Below, one piece after another: positions 34,626 through 44,783 of a stretch of DNA of 64,000 nucleotides. Numbering within the stretch: the first letter of the stretch is position 1; each line of letters starts with the position of its first letter. Location: assembly GCA_905221605.1 (NCBI GenBank), contig CAJNDS010001713.1, positions 322,501 to 386,500 on the forward strand. The letters are read 5' to 3'. The translations under genes were made by a program, and so were the position numbers. This DNA comes from Symbiodinium natans. Lineage: Eukaryota; Sar; Dinophyceae; Suessiales; Symbiodiniaceae. Under the pieces are notes generated by a model. It was not told the origin of the DNA. It ran no database searches and saw only the letters and a program-made list of their open reading frames with translations.

Positions 34626-35425
34626 CCAGGTCTCTAAAGCCCTGCAGCATCCGCCCTTTTGCAGTCCTAAGCCCTAAGCCTACTAGGCACCTGCTGAAAA
34701 CCCAAACTGTCAAAGCCATAACACCCCAAAGACCTGAAGCCCTAAGTCCCCATGGGCCTTGCTCAACTCCACGCCGGTGCCGAGCTGGAAGTTTTGCAAG
34801 CCCGGCGCAGTGCAGTTCAGGGCGACCAGCCTCCTCAGCGCATTGAGACTCAGGGACTTAAGGAGTTTTAAGGAGTTCTGAGCGTGAAGGGTGCCGAGCC
34901 TGAAAATCTGCAGCATTAAGGCATGATAAGCCCCTCGAAACTCGAAGCCGAACCCCTGAAGCCTGCAAGTCTGAATGGGCACTTGAACCCGGAGCTTGCG
35001 GTTGGAAGCAAAGGGCATGTGAGGCTGTTGTTGGTGGCACCTGGGCCTTAGTCCACTGCATCTCCGCCCCCCGAACCCACGCCAAGGTGCGGCAAAACCC
35101 CATCGAGGCGACCGTGGCTGTGCCTCCACATCACCAAGGAAGGGGAGGCAGAAGGCATCTCAAGGGCATTGCCTGGGGCCCCGCCATATTTCTAAGGGCG
35201 GGTGCAAACCAAGCATACCTAAAACGAGACCCCATCCTGCTTTTGAAGGCAGCAAGGGATGCGCGCCGTTCCTGCGTGTGAGGTCACCGAACTGAGCACC
35301 TGCGTGATCTGCGAATGAAAGTCTTGTAGGGTGATATAATATAGGAGTATTCCCAAAGCGGTCAGATTGCCAGCAACTAGACTGGTGGCAGTGAGGACTG
35401 CGAGGTCAGAGTGCACAGCGCTGCG
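34626..35425. other. No gene recognised
   Basis: Intron- or intergenic-like sequence with CCTGAAGCC and CCCTAAG words between the WG-repeat gene and the ubiquitin pseudogene. No convincing exon on either strand. Confidence 0.5.
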
Positions 35426-35803
35426 AACGGCCGCACGCTCTCAGACTACAACGCCGAGAAAGCGTCGACGCTCCACCTGGTGCTGGGCCTGTGCAGTTGC
35501 ATGCAGTTCTTCGTGAAAGTGCTGACCGGCCACCATCACCTTGGATTTTGAAGCTACTGCGATTGACAACGTGAGGGCGGCGTTCCAGGGACGTCCCACC
35601 CGATCAGCAGCGGCCCATCTTCACGGGCAAACGGTTGCAAGACGGCTATGTGCTCTCAGACTACAATGCCCAAAACGAGTCGATGCTCCACCTGGTGCAC
35701 GCATGCGTGGTTGTGTGCGTGTCTTTCGTGCGGATGCAGACTGCCGCGTCCAGAAGGAGTCGATGCTCCACCATGGTGGCATGCAGCTCGTGAAGACGCT
35801 CTG
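35426..35803 (+). pseudogene. Decayed polyubiquitin pseudogene, parts of three units
   Basis: Plus-strand fragments match ubiquitin in order. From 35,426: NGRTLSDYN, a degraded LHLVL, then [10 protein letters not shown] (from 35,501, where ubiquitin has MQIFVKTLTG). Next comes a frame change to [15 protein letters not shown], and another change with loss of a few codons to [17 protein letters not shown], then [15 protein letters not shown]. The third unit keeps only VQKESMLHH and MQLVKTL before a stop near 35,803. Head-to-tail order with a GG-like junction shows descent from a polyubiquitin gene, whose units are normally 76 codons. Frameshifts, lost codons, degraded Gly-Gly joints and stops make a functional product unlikely. 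The strand is opposite to its neighbours. Confidence 0.87.
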
Positions 35804-36140
35804 ACAAGTTCATCATATTGGGTGTTGAGGCCTCCACTTGTGACAATGTGAAGGCTACGAGCCAGAATTTGGTGAGCATCCCGCCTGTTCAGCACCGCCT
35901 CATCTGGTTTTCTCCGCTGGGAGCATCGAGTGAACTCCACAGTCATGTGGCTTTGATTTGCCATTCGGGTTGGAGAACTTATCTTTTCTAGAGGCGCGTC
36001 GTACTCGAACCAAAGCCTCAGGAAGACGAAGGAGTGTTAAGCCTGCTAAGCCTCCGCAGCAGAAGGAAAACAGCCTCTTGAGGATGGAAGGGATTTCGTG
36101 GTGGACATAAGCCAACTGTAAATCCATCTCCCTTGAGGGA

Positions 36141-36262
36141 CTCCCCGCCCTAATAACCCTAAATAACCCTAAATAACCCCAAATAACCCTAAATAACCCT
36201 AAGTAACCCTAAGTAACCCTAATAACCCTAATGACCCTAAATAACCCCAAAATAACCCTAAT
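36141..36262 (-). repeat. Degenerate CCCTAAATAA array
   Basis: About a dozen CCCTAA(A)TAA units, a variant of the telomere-like repeat with an added TAA. A pure telomere-like array in the opposite orientation lies at 36,420-36,478, about 160 bases away. Confidence 0.88.
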
Positions 36263-36309
36263 GACCCCCCTCCCCCTTTTGAGCCCTCCCCCCCCAAAAG
36301 GCCCCGGGG

Positions 36310-36402
36310 GCCTGAGGGAGTCCATGCCCATCGCTCGAAGCTTCACTTCCGTGTCGTTCGTGGCCCTGGCCGCCTCCGTGTCCATCGCCTCCACCACACT
36401 TG
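36310..36402 (-). CDS. Candidate exon (contains EAMDTEAARATNDTEVKLRA)
   Basis: Between two telomere-like arrays, the minus strand codes a polar, helical-looking stretch, VVEAMDTEAARATNDTEVKL then RAMGMDSLR, with strongly G/C-biased third positions. A CAAG acceptor precedes it, and a GAG|GC donor is possible at several points. The plus strand is also open, with a hydrophobic reading, but is less likely given local gene direction. No family is recognised. Confidence 0.4.
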
Positions 36403-36419
36403 GAGAGCCCCTTTGAGGG

Positions 36420-36478
36420 CTTTTAGGGTTTTAGGGTTTAGGGTTTAGGGTTAGGGTTTAGGGTTTAGGGTTTAAGGC
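36420..36478 (+). repeat. Telomere-like TTTAGGG array
   Basis: Eight or so TTTAGGG/TTAGGG units pointing right, facing the CCCTAA-type array at 36,141-36,262. Confidence 0.9.
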
Positions 36479-37183
36479 TTTTTTTGTTGAGGGTTGAGGG
36501 TTTAGGGGATCCTTTAGGCCCTAGGTCTCTGGGCAAAGGAAACTAAGCTTTGTACATCTTCAACCCGAACCGAAGCCCCCCTGCTGTCACCGAAACACCA
36601 AGCCAAGCCACCTCGGCCACTTCCTGCAAAGTGGCTTTCAGCCTTGGCTGGGTCCGAGACGAGTCTTGTAGGCCCTATGCACCCAAAAATTCGCCCTACA
36701 CTTTTCATACTTGACAACCGCCAATAAAATCTTTCTAACGTATTCCGACATCGCCCACAGAAGCGACAGGTTAGAGAATGTGGACTGGCGATTACCTCAG
36801 AGTGGATCCTTCGCTCGTAGTCTGAGAATCATGTTGCTTTGACCTGCGTCAGCATCTTCTACACTCAACCCCAAAAAGAGCCACACCCCGCAGGATACAA
36901 CTGCCCCTCCACACTTCCAGGCAACCCTCCAATCCCCAACGCAGACGGAGCCCACGTGCAGGCCCCAGGTTCTCTTTTTTTGCAAAACAATGAGCCGCCG
37001 AATGCCACCAGAGAAGTGGCCCCCGTCTGTCTTGAGACCCTAACACTGCCGAGGGCTTCTTCATTCTTCGGGCTGAGGGTTGGGGGGTTGTTTGTGTGCC
37101 TTTGGGTTCGGGGCTTGACAACACTAGGGAGCCAGGAAAACTCCAACGATGTGATGCAGATCCCCTTGTGGAGTCCACGGCAG

Positions 37184-37553
37184 TCAGATCCTGGACTCGC
37201 GAGCAGCCTCAGAAATGATCTCGCCGATGATCCTCACCACAGCATCCGCAGACTCCTCTGTCGGCAAGGAAGCATCGCTCAGCAGATTCCAGGTCTTCTG
37301 ATCCACACCTTTGGGGAGCTCGGATGCGAGCAGGGCTTGAGAAAAGTGGGGGGGCGGGGTTGGGGGGGGCTTTTGTGGGATGACCAAAGCTCCAAAATTG
37401 GACAAATTGGACCTAGCGCAGCGCACCTGGGGGCTTGGGGAGGCCGTCGGGGAAGCTGCCGTAGATGGTATTCGAGGCCCCGCCGCTGCGCTTCACGGCC
37501 AAGACCGGCACCCCGTGGGTCAGGGCGAGCTTCCTTCCAGAGGAATCGAAAGT
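37184..37553 (-). CDS. Last two exons of an unidentified gene
   Basis: Exon 37,427-37,553 follows TTAAG and codes 42 residues starting TFDSSGRKLALTHGVPVLAV and containing NTIYGSFPDGLPKP. It ends after one base of a codon at a GT donor (CCAG|GTGCGC). Exon 37,184-37,335 follows a long pyrimidine tract and CAAG and begins with the two bases needed to complete an Ala codon. It then codes LLASELPKGVDQKTWNLL...VVRIIGEIISEAARESRI and a stop. The phases fit exactly across the 91-base GT-AG intron. A further exon-like stretch lies upstream at about 37,640-37,890. The protein family is not recognised. Confidence 0.68.
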
Positions 37554-37639
37554 CTTAAGTACCAAAATGCCTCCAACTCTGTGAGGTGGGCCACAGAGCC
37601 CCTTAGGCGGGGTCACCCTTTCAAAACCCAGCCCATCGA

Positions 37640-37890
37640 GAAACCCTCAAACCAAGTCTGCCGAGGTGCATCTCGTCCAAGGTCCCTGGGCCGCCCTCCA
37701 CCTGGGCTTTTGAGGAGTCCGGCTCATGGAGCATATAGGGCATCTTGTTTGGGGCGCGCGGGCACATGACATCCGACTCAGTCCGACTCCCTGAGCTGGA
37801 GCCAAGCCACCGCGATGCAGGCGTTGCAGCTCTGTGCGAAGATCTCGCGCCGCTCCTCGCTGTCGTTTCCAGCGCCTGGCTTAATGTTGA
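37640..37890 (-). CDS. Exon-like region with two frames, probable upstream part of the same gene
   Basis: Two strongly coding-like minus frames abut. About 37,793-37,890 contains NDSEERREIFAQSCNACIAV; about 37,690-37,785 contains SDVMCPRAPNKMPYMLHEPD. They are offset by one base, and GTCGGA is repeated on either side of the change with TGAG between. This may be a frameshift, an unrecognised intron or an assembly error. The region lies just upstream of the exon at 37,427-37,553 on the same strand. Confidence 0.4.
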
Positions 37891-38155
37891 CGATCTCAGC
37901 ATATCTCGGCATGCTTCGAACGCAGCAGGGTTGAGGACTTTTCGGGGCTGGCGGACTGTGACTTTGCGGGGAATCCTTCCTTCTACTCTAAAAGTGTAAT
38001 TTCATTCGCGGCAGACGACGGAGCAAAACCTCATGAGAACTAACACCAATTCCCAGGCCCTCCCAAGCCCCACATGCCCCAGCCTGACACTTCAAGCCCC
38101 GGAGCCTGCACCACCCCCAGAAAAGCCACGAAAACTCAGTCATAGAGCCCAACAG

Positions 38156-38244
38156 ACCGCGCCTACGACAACACCGAAGTCGAAGTGCACTACGCGGCCA
38201 ACAGGGAAGAGGTGGAAGACACTGTGATCCCTCTTCACCTCTGA
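38156..38244 (+). CDS. Candidate plus-strand terminal exon
   Basis: After an AACAG acceptor-like site the plus strand codes RAYDNTEVEVHYAANREEVE, then DTVIPLHL and a stop at 38,242-38,244, with almost all third positions G or C. The minus strand here reads as an unlikely hydrophobic string. It is one of very few plus-strand exons in the window. Nothing upstream is firmly linked to it, and the family is not recognised. Confidence 0.4.
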
Positions 38245-38400
38245 GACAGGGCACAGGTTCAGGGAGACCCGGCTTTCGGGAAGCGAAGTGCCACAGCCCA
38301 AAAACATACAAAAGTCTCCAAACCCTGAGCCCTATAAAGGGTTATATAACCACAGTTTCAAGGGTTAACCATAGTTTCTCTTCATATATCCTCTTCCAAA

Positions 38401-38690
38401 TCAAGCCGCTGCGTCAAAGAACGGACGGGCCACAGCCTCGTGGACCACGGCATTGCCGCCGGTGAGCAGGACGCACTGACTTCCTACCTCGCACGGTGCG
38501 GCTGTGGCGGTTCCTTTCGCTCCTGGGGTTTAAGGAGGTTCTGCCGTTCTTCAGTGGTACCACCTTAGGGGCATCTAGTGTTTCTGCAAGGGCGTGCCTC
38601 CTGCGCGAGCTTCTGGCCGATTGCGGCACAAAGGGATGCACTGGTGGCATCGTGGAACTCCGTGCTCCCGAAGATTCCGATCCGAAACAT
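38401..38690 (-). CDS. Short LOG/SLOG-like nucleotide-binding protein, two exons
   Basis: Exon 1 runs from ATG at 38,690 to 38,598 (GAG|GC donor). It codes MFRIGIFGSTEFHDATSASL and then CAAIGQKLAQE. Exon 2, 38,401-38,475, follows a CAG acceptor and codes CVLLTGGNAVVHEAVARPFF then DAAA and a stop. Both ends of the intron (38,476-38,597, GC-AG) are phase 0. The I-x-x-F-G-S strand, an A-x-x-LA helix and then V-x-L-TGG-x-x-x-V-x-EA match the first half of the Rossmann-like LOG/SLOG fold, which binds nucleotides. The later PGG-x-GT-x-x-E motif of LOG enzymes is absent, so it may be truncated or a divergent half-domain. Upstream exons are possible, because GAC|ATG is preceded by a CCGAG acceptor-like site. 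Specific activity is unknown. Confidence 0.52.
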
Positions 38691-38704
38691 GTCCTCGGAT
38701 TTAG

Positions 38705-38835
38705 CAAATTTAGCTAATAAAGTAGATCTAGCAGATAAAGTATATATAGAGCACATGTATATATATATATATATACAATATATCTAGTAGATATACTATA
38801 TAGTATATGCATATGTGCGGGTGTATCTATGTATA
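38705..38835. repeat. TA-rich microsatellite
   Basis: TATATA and TAGATA simple repeats, sharply AT-rich against a GC-rich background, immediately upstream of the LOG/SLOG-like gene. A related ACATACATA repeat lies at 39,095-39,180. Confidence 0.88.
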
Positions 38836-38896
38836 TATGCACAGAGTGTATGAGCTGTTCGTATCTTTTGGGATTCGGGGGCCACAAATCCAGACA

Positions 38897-39433
38897 TCAA
38901 TCGTTCCACGGTGGCCAGGTGTCTTGTGGCAGCTGCTTCATGACCGCCTCGTAGCTGCCCTTTTTGGGGCCGGAGGCCATGGCATTGCCCATGGCTTCGC
39001 AATCCCGCACAGGGAGTCTACCACAACGACGTTTCAGCGCCAGGGGCGGCCGGGCATCCGTTGATGTACACACAAATGCACAAATCGACATTGTCATGTG
39101 TGTGTGTCTATACACATACATATACATAGACATATACATAGACACATACATACGCACGTACATACATACAAACGGTGTTTGTGCGTAGCTATATATGTAC
39201 ATACTGAGATTTCAAAGGCACCAATATGCTGGAGCCAAAGCCAAGTGCCAGATCTTGTTTCTCGGGCTGACTCCGAATGCTCAGGCCGCAGACCCCAAAG
39301 TTGCTGGCACCCAGAAAACGCCCTGAAAACGCCATGAAAACGCCGTGAAAACGCAGCAAGGCTACTCGACCTGCACGCCGGTGGCCAGGTACTCCTCCTT
39401 CGGTTGGTGCAAATTGGGGCCGTCCACGGCTTC
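38897..39433 (-). CDS. Candidate exons of an unidentified gene
   Basis: Exon about 39,377-39,433 codes VDGPNLHQPKEEYLATGVQ after a CGAAG acceptor and ends CAG|GT. A later open stretch, about 38,897-38,985, codes MGNAMASGPKKGSYEAVMKQ then LPQDTWPPWND and a stop, and looks like a terminal exon. Both have strong third-base bias. An intervening TGAAAACGCC tandem repeat (39,316-39,357) and an ACATA microsatellite would be intronic. No family is recognised. Confidence 0.42.
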
Positions 39434-40389
39434 GATTCAAAGCCCTCGATGCCAAAGTCCAGCACTACAACACTCAGAGCATCAGGGCCCATACTGCCTA
39501 CGGACGTCGAGCATCATTTTTGACCGTCCGAGGGTTCAGGGGTTTGGGGTCCTTGTGTAGGAATGTTGCGACAGGGCTGTGTAGGAAGAAAGGTACACTT
39601 GGGTCATGCAGGTGTAGGGTTTCAGGGTGTAGGGTTTCTACACCCTGAACCCAAATCACTCTCATGGATGCGAACACTTTCAAACAGTTTGGCGAACCCA
39701 CACCTTCCCTGCATCTCATCGGGCTTAGGGCTTAGGGTTGTGGAATGTTGTGACGGATGCAAGAATGGTAGGAAGCCTCTGGCACCGAGTTGGCTTCGAT
39801 GGCCACCTGTACAGTGGTCTTGTTGGGAACACCTGAGCTCCAGAGCCACCGAAGGATTCGGACAAGGATTGTGGGTCAAGGGGCTTACGCCTGGCCAGGG
39901 ATCGATATGTCCTTAGGTGACGATGCTACTGCTCTTGTCTGGCATTGTTTCCAAAACAAGCCCCCCGCCCCACATTTGGGCCTAGACCGGACTGAAACCC
40001 ACAATCACTGTGAATAGGACCCTGAGGTCTTCCCTCCGAAAAAGCACAGTGATCAGATGACGCACGCGTTCGTCATTGTGTACCCCAGTCCCTGGGAAAC
40101 ATAAAGCCCTGACCCGGATGAACGTTGCCAGCAAGGCACTGCTGGCATCTCCACCCTGACGAGCCGTGATTTCTTGGGCTCTGGTCGTTTGGGACTTGTG
40201 AGCATCCTTAAAACCGGTGTTCAAAATCCCTGAAGGCCAGAAGATCTCTCCCGCAGGACTTGGAACACTGAGAAGCAAATGGTGGCAATTTGGAGGAATG
40301 CGTTGAGAACTGCGCGAACCCCGAAACGTGATCGAAGCTTCAGTGGGAAACTTCAGCCCTAAGGGGCTCCGTGGCAAGAGGGCGTGTGC
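39434..40389. other. No gene recognised
   Basis: Probably intergenic or intron. It holds a perfect 11-bp hairpin near 39,620-39,650 (TTCAGGGTGTA, 7-base loop, inverse arm) and telomere-like GGGTTTC words. Open frames lack coding-like bias. Confidence 0.45.
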
Positions 40390-43040
40390 CTCCGACCCGT
40401 TGAAGATGGCCTTCGCAGCCGCCGCGGCCGCCGCTTCCACCTCACTAGACGTTCCCGTCCTTCCTACGGAACCTGGACCTTGAGAAAGGCCCTCATCGGA
40501 AGCACGCTACAGCACCCTTGCACCATCATGTGCTGCATCCAGCACCTTGAAGGGACCTTGCACCATCATGGGACCTATGCCACGTCTCAGGTCCTGCCAA
40601 ATCCTGCCAACATGTACCCACCCCCTAGACTATTTTAGATGCTCACCGAGGCACATCTCCAACGATCACGTCTGCGACACCCTCGCTTGGCTTTGCAGTT
40701 GTGACGTTAGCCACGGCATCGGCGACCGCGGAGGCCACCTTAACAGCCTCCTTCGCCTGGGGCGTGTGAAGGACTCGGAACTCCCGATTCTTCCGAGTCA
40801 GAAACGACTGCCAATCTGTATATCTGGGACCGAAGACGGTGGCTCCAAAAGTTCACCTCGGCCTTTGGCCGAGAGGCATGTGGAACAAGCAGACACAGGA
40901 TCCAAGAACTTGTGGCTCACCCCCCCTCCCTGTAGGCGGGAAGTCCAGCCAGGAGATAGCCCCTCCTCCTAAGCGCCTGGCGCGTCCTTGGAAAGGGTCT
41001 GGACCCCTTCGCACCCCGCGCCCCCACCACATGACTTTGGCTTTCCTCTGCGACGCGCACGCCACACCCCGCGTCGGACCGGCCCACCTGCAGGAGGCGG
41101 CGCACGCGGTGGAGCGTAAGGGTTTTGCCATGCAAAGGAGATTGAGGCCTGGAGCTACTTGTCCGAGACAAGCATCTTGGCAACCCTCGAAAACCAACTC
41201 GGGGCGTGTGGGCTTGACGTGACTTTGGGCTTCAAGGTTGGCGTGAGCTCTGGTCTACGAGCCAACAGGGAATCCCTGCAGTGAGCGAGATGGACAGATG
41301 GACATTGACCCTGAACGCCCGAGGCCATGAGGCACTGAAAACATCTGAAAACTGCCCAGGGGCGGCATCCACCACAGCGGCGGTTTCATTGGATTCGTCA
41401 GTTGCGCCCTTACCCTGCATACCTCCCATGAAAGTGCTCTGGGCTCACATCTCGCACTGGCTTTGAGGCTAGGCTGGCTTGGGAGCGTCAGGGCTGAGGG
41501 CTGAGCGGGACTCACATGGCCCTTTGGGGTCTTGGGCGGACTTCTTGAAATCCCCGTGAGGCCTACAACTACAAACTGGTAGATCCTCGGCTATGCAAAC
41601 CCTCCCAACCACAATGCCGCCCAATGCCTTGACCCACAATGGCCGCCGCCGCTGCTGCTGCTGCAGCTTTGGCTGCGCTTGCAACCTTTGGGAGGGCTTA
41701 AGCGGCTCTTGACAGCTAGTTTCGTCTTTGCAAGGACATGGTTCTGGCAGTTGCTTGCGGGGCTCTTGGAGCGCACACACAATCCGACAAAGAGGGCCGA
41801 AGTGTGGATTTCCACTTGGCCATTTGAACCTGAGAAGAAAAAAACGCCAATTGCTGGTCCCTAGAATTGCTCTCGTTATTGCATGCATGTTTGGACCTAA
41901 CTGAAGGGATGCGTCCCAGTTGGCGAACCTCGTTGTCTGGTGTCGTCGCGTTATGCTTCAAAACCCTGAGCCAAGTGGTGCCGTTTCTTGAAGGCTTGGA
42001 TGCATACAAGACTGAAACCTGCAAGACCTTGTCGGTTGCTTTACTCCTCGCGCGCAGCACTTTGCAGACAGGTGTTTCTGACAGGGGGGCATCATCTGTG
42101 GATTCAAGCCCGACCGACCCGAAAATCTCCTTAAAACACCAGCGATGCCCTGGCCGAGCGCCAAGCCTTGTGCCGTGCTTCTGTTGTGGGCCAGTACCCC
42201 CAGATAAGCAAGCGACATTCAATAGCTTTCGATCGGGCGCCCTTCCAGGGGGGGGGGGGGAGCTAAACCCGGAGGTTCGTCTGCCGCCAAGCCACGGCCT
42301 CAGCGGCTGAGGCCGTGGAGTTGGCCACCTCGGAAGCATTGCCCGAGCTCACGCCGTCCCAGATGGCCTGATCGGATGTTGCATGGGGCTCTTGCCCTAA
42401 AGTACCTGCGAAACAGCAAACCCAAAAACCTGCCCTCAGCTGCAAAACACCCCCAATGGCCTAAGCCTCAGCCTCTCAGCTGCATCTTTCAATTCAAAAA
42501 ACAACGAGGTGACAAATTCGGGCTCCACCGCTGAGTCCCCCTAATCTCCTGACTCCTGACACGTACACGCCTTGGACTTGCGGTTTTTCAGAAAGAGAAG
42601 AGTTCGCGAAGCCGGGCCTGGCTAGCTGCCTCGGCAGCCTTGACGGCCTGGCCTGCCTACGGGGCTGAGAATTGGTGTGGGCATTGTATCTTCGTTTTTG
42701 GGCTTTGCTTTCAGCTCACATCTTGAGGGGCTTGTAGCTCAGGGCTAGGCTGAAGCTGCAAGAGCGTAGGTTTGGGGTTGAAGACTGAAACACCTGACGC
42801 CCGGAACCATCAAGACCCAGGACACAACGGATCCGTAGAGCCTCCCCGGAGTCCTACTGCCCAGATGGGGGCCTTCTAAGGAAATCCTACGATTTGCGGG
42901 TGTATCTTGGGGGCCCCTAAATCTCGAAAAACACCCAAAAAAACCCAAAAACAACCTAGACTTGCTCAGGAGAAAAGATCAGCCCCGCGGCGGCGGACAC
43001 GTCCTCGGCTGCGGAGTTCGCTGAGGTGCTGCCGGAGACC
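40390..43040 (-). CDS. Ala/Ser-rich modular protein, 3' exons
   Basis: Exons from high to low coordinate: 43,039 down to about 42,977 (VSGSTSANSAAEDVSAAAGL); 42,618-42,647 (AVKAAEAASQ); 42,299-42,367 (23 codons, contains AIWDGVSSGNASEVANSTAS); about 41,628-41,685 (VASAAK, an Ala run, then IVGQ); about 41,355-41,432 (MQGKGATDESNETAAVVDAA); 40,647-40,756 (contains AKEAVKVASAVADAVANVTT); 40,390-40,440 (VEAAAAAAAKAIFNGSE). Most begin in phase 0 after CAG or AAG, and several end at GC donors. N-A-S, N-S-T, N-E-T and N-V-T sequons suggest a secreted or surface protein if a signal peptide exists. They share style with the exons to 64 kb and may be one gene. Another Arg-rich minus frame lies near 41,040-41,130. 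Confidence 0.55.
42292..42318. repeat. 27-base near-perfect palindrome at an exon-intron junction
   Basis: CCACGGCCTCAGC and its perfect inverse, separated by a single G. On the minus strand it spans the last codons of exon 42,299-42,367 and its GC donor (GAG|GC at 42,299/42,298), so an RNA hairpin there would hide the donor. Confidence 0.85.
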
Positions 43041-43057
43041 TGGCTTTGGGCTTCTGA

Positions 43058-43160
43058 TGATGATTACTACTATTGTTATTATGATCACTACTATTATTAT
43101 CATTATGATTCTTATTATTGTGGTTATTATGATTATTTTATTCTTGTTATTTTTCTTATC
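43058..43160. repeat. ATT-rich simple repeat
   Basis: A degenerate TTATTATGA / ACTATT trinucleotide repeat, AT-rich in a GC-rich setting, beside the exon at 42,977-43,039. Confidence 0.85.
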
Positions 43161-43574
43161 CTTATTGAGGGCTTCTTGCCAATTTATGGCCTTTGGCGTC
43201 TTTGAGGCCTTTGGGCTCGAGGCTCCCTTGTGTGGCTGCGGGCCTTAAAGCAGGCTTTAGGGCCTTTGACAACCCACAGGCTTTCCATGGATCGGGTGGG
43301 GCAGAAAGTGGCCTCGGGTAAGATCGCCAACTAGAAGTCAATCCCGAGCCATTCAAGTTAAGGCTTTGGGGAGTTTTTCCGTGGCTTCTGGGATTGAAGA
43401 GCAGGCTGCTTCCTTGAGATCTCAGGGATACTGGTGAAAGCTGGGGGAAGCCCCACAAACCCGAGCCCTTGGTTTCGGGTGTGCAAGATTTGGGTTCAGG
43501 GCTTCGGTTGCCACCCTAGGCAGCTAATTAGACTCAATTTTTGCCGGATGAATGAAAGTTCACAGTTTCAACAT

Positions 43575-43860
43575 GTCACGTCTGTGCTCCAGCAATGCAA
43601 GAGGCTGCCACGCAAAACGACTGCGTCCAAGGGGCCACTGTCGTTGTGGCCTCCTGTATGATGATCTCAATGGTCGTTGTGGTGCTTGTTGTGGTGCTGG
43701 TCGTGGTGCTCTTTGCGCTGCTTGTTGCGGTGCTTGCCATGGTGCTCGTTGTAGTGCTTGCGGTTGTGGTGGTGCTGCTTGTCGTGGCAGCTGCGGTGGT
43801 GGCTGTGGTAGTGGCTGTGGTAGTGGCAGCGGTGGCCTCAGAACCAACACTGTCCAATGC
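43575..43860 (-). CDS. Probable Thr/Ser/Ala-rich coding repeat
   Basis: A GGTGCTTGTTGT-type imperfect repeat leaves several frames open. The minus frame codes mainly Thr, Ser and Ala (contains ATTSSTTTTASTTTSTMAST), matching the composition of the neighbouring minus-strand cassettes. The other readings are Val-rich, Cys/Gly-rich and Pro/Gln-rich. The minus Thr frame is preferred only by context; the segment could also be non-coding repeat. Confidence 0.35.
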
Positions 43861-44175
43861 AGGCCCCGGTCCGAGAATGTCGAAAGACAATACTATCCTG
43901 GACTGTCCAAACCAATGATGGAAACCAAACTCCGATCTTCTAGCTTCTACTGGCGGCATGTGGCAACCTGGCCCGAAGCTGACCTATGGCTTCCAGTGTC
44001 CAAAAGGCGACAGGCTTGGGCGCGCTGGCGACCACAAATCTTGTGCTGGTGGTTGCTGTTGTGGTTGCAGAAACCTTGGATGAAGCGTTGAAAGCGATTT
44101 GTCAGGTCAAGGCATTGTCTGCTGGCACGTCCCTGCTAGGAATTTAAATAGCGTTCTTGAACACAGGTTGTGGAA

Positions 44176-44592
44176 CCAGTAGTGGTAGTAGTGGTAGTAG
44201 TGGTAGTAGTGGTAGTAGTGGTAATAGTGGTAGTAGTGGTAGTAGTGGTAGTAGTGGTAGTAGTGGTAGTAGTGGTAGTAGTGGTAGTAGTGGTAGTAGT
44301 GGTAGTAGTGGTAGTAGTGGTAGTAGTGGAAGTAGTAGTGGTAGTAGTGGTAGTAGTGGTAGTAGTGGTAGTAGTGGTAGTAGTGGTAGTAGTGGTAGTA
44401 GTGGTAGTAGTGGTAGTAGTGGTAGTAGTGGTAGTAGTGGTAGTAGTGGTAGCAGTGGTAGCAGTGGTAGCAGTGGTAGCAGTGGTAGCAGTGGTAGCAG
44501 TGGTAGCAGTGGTAGCAGTGGTAGCAGTGGTAGCAGTGGTAGCAGTGGTAGCAGTGGTAGCAGTGGTAGCAGTGGTAGCAGTGGTAGCAGTG

Positions 44593-44644
<52 letters not shown>

Positions 44645-44739
44645 CAGTAGTAGTAGTAGTAGTACTAGTACTAGTACTAGTACTAGTACTAGTACTAGTA
44701 CTAGTACTAGTACTAGTACTAGTACTAGTACTAGTAGTC

Positions 44740-44783
<44 letters not shown>

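Noticed and set aside
35541-35804. 87-codon plus frame as a protein gene
   Set aside because: It reads the ubiquitin pseudogene in a mixed frame; the true similarity needs frame changes.
43595-43918. Val-rich plus frame resembling several membrane segments
   Set aside because: It arises from a GTG/GTT repeat that leaves several frames open. Hydrophobicity alone is not evidence.
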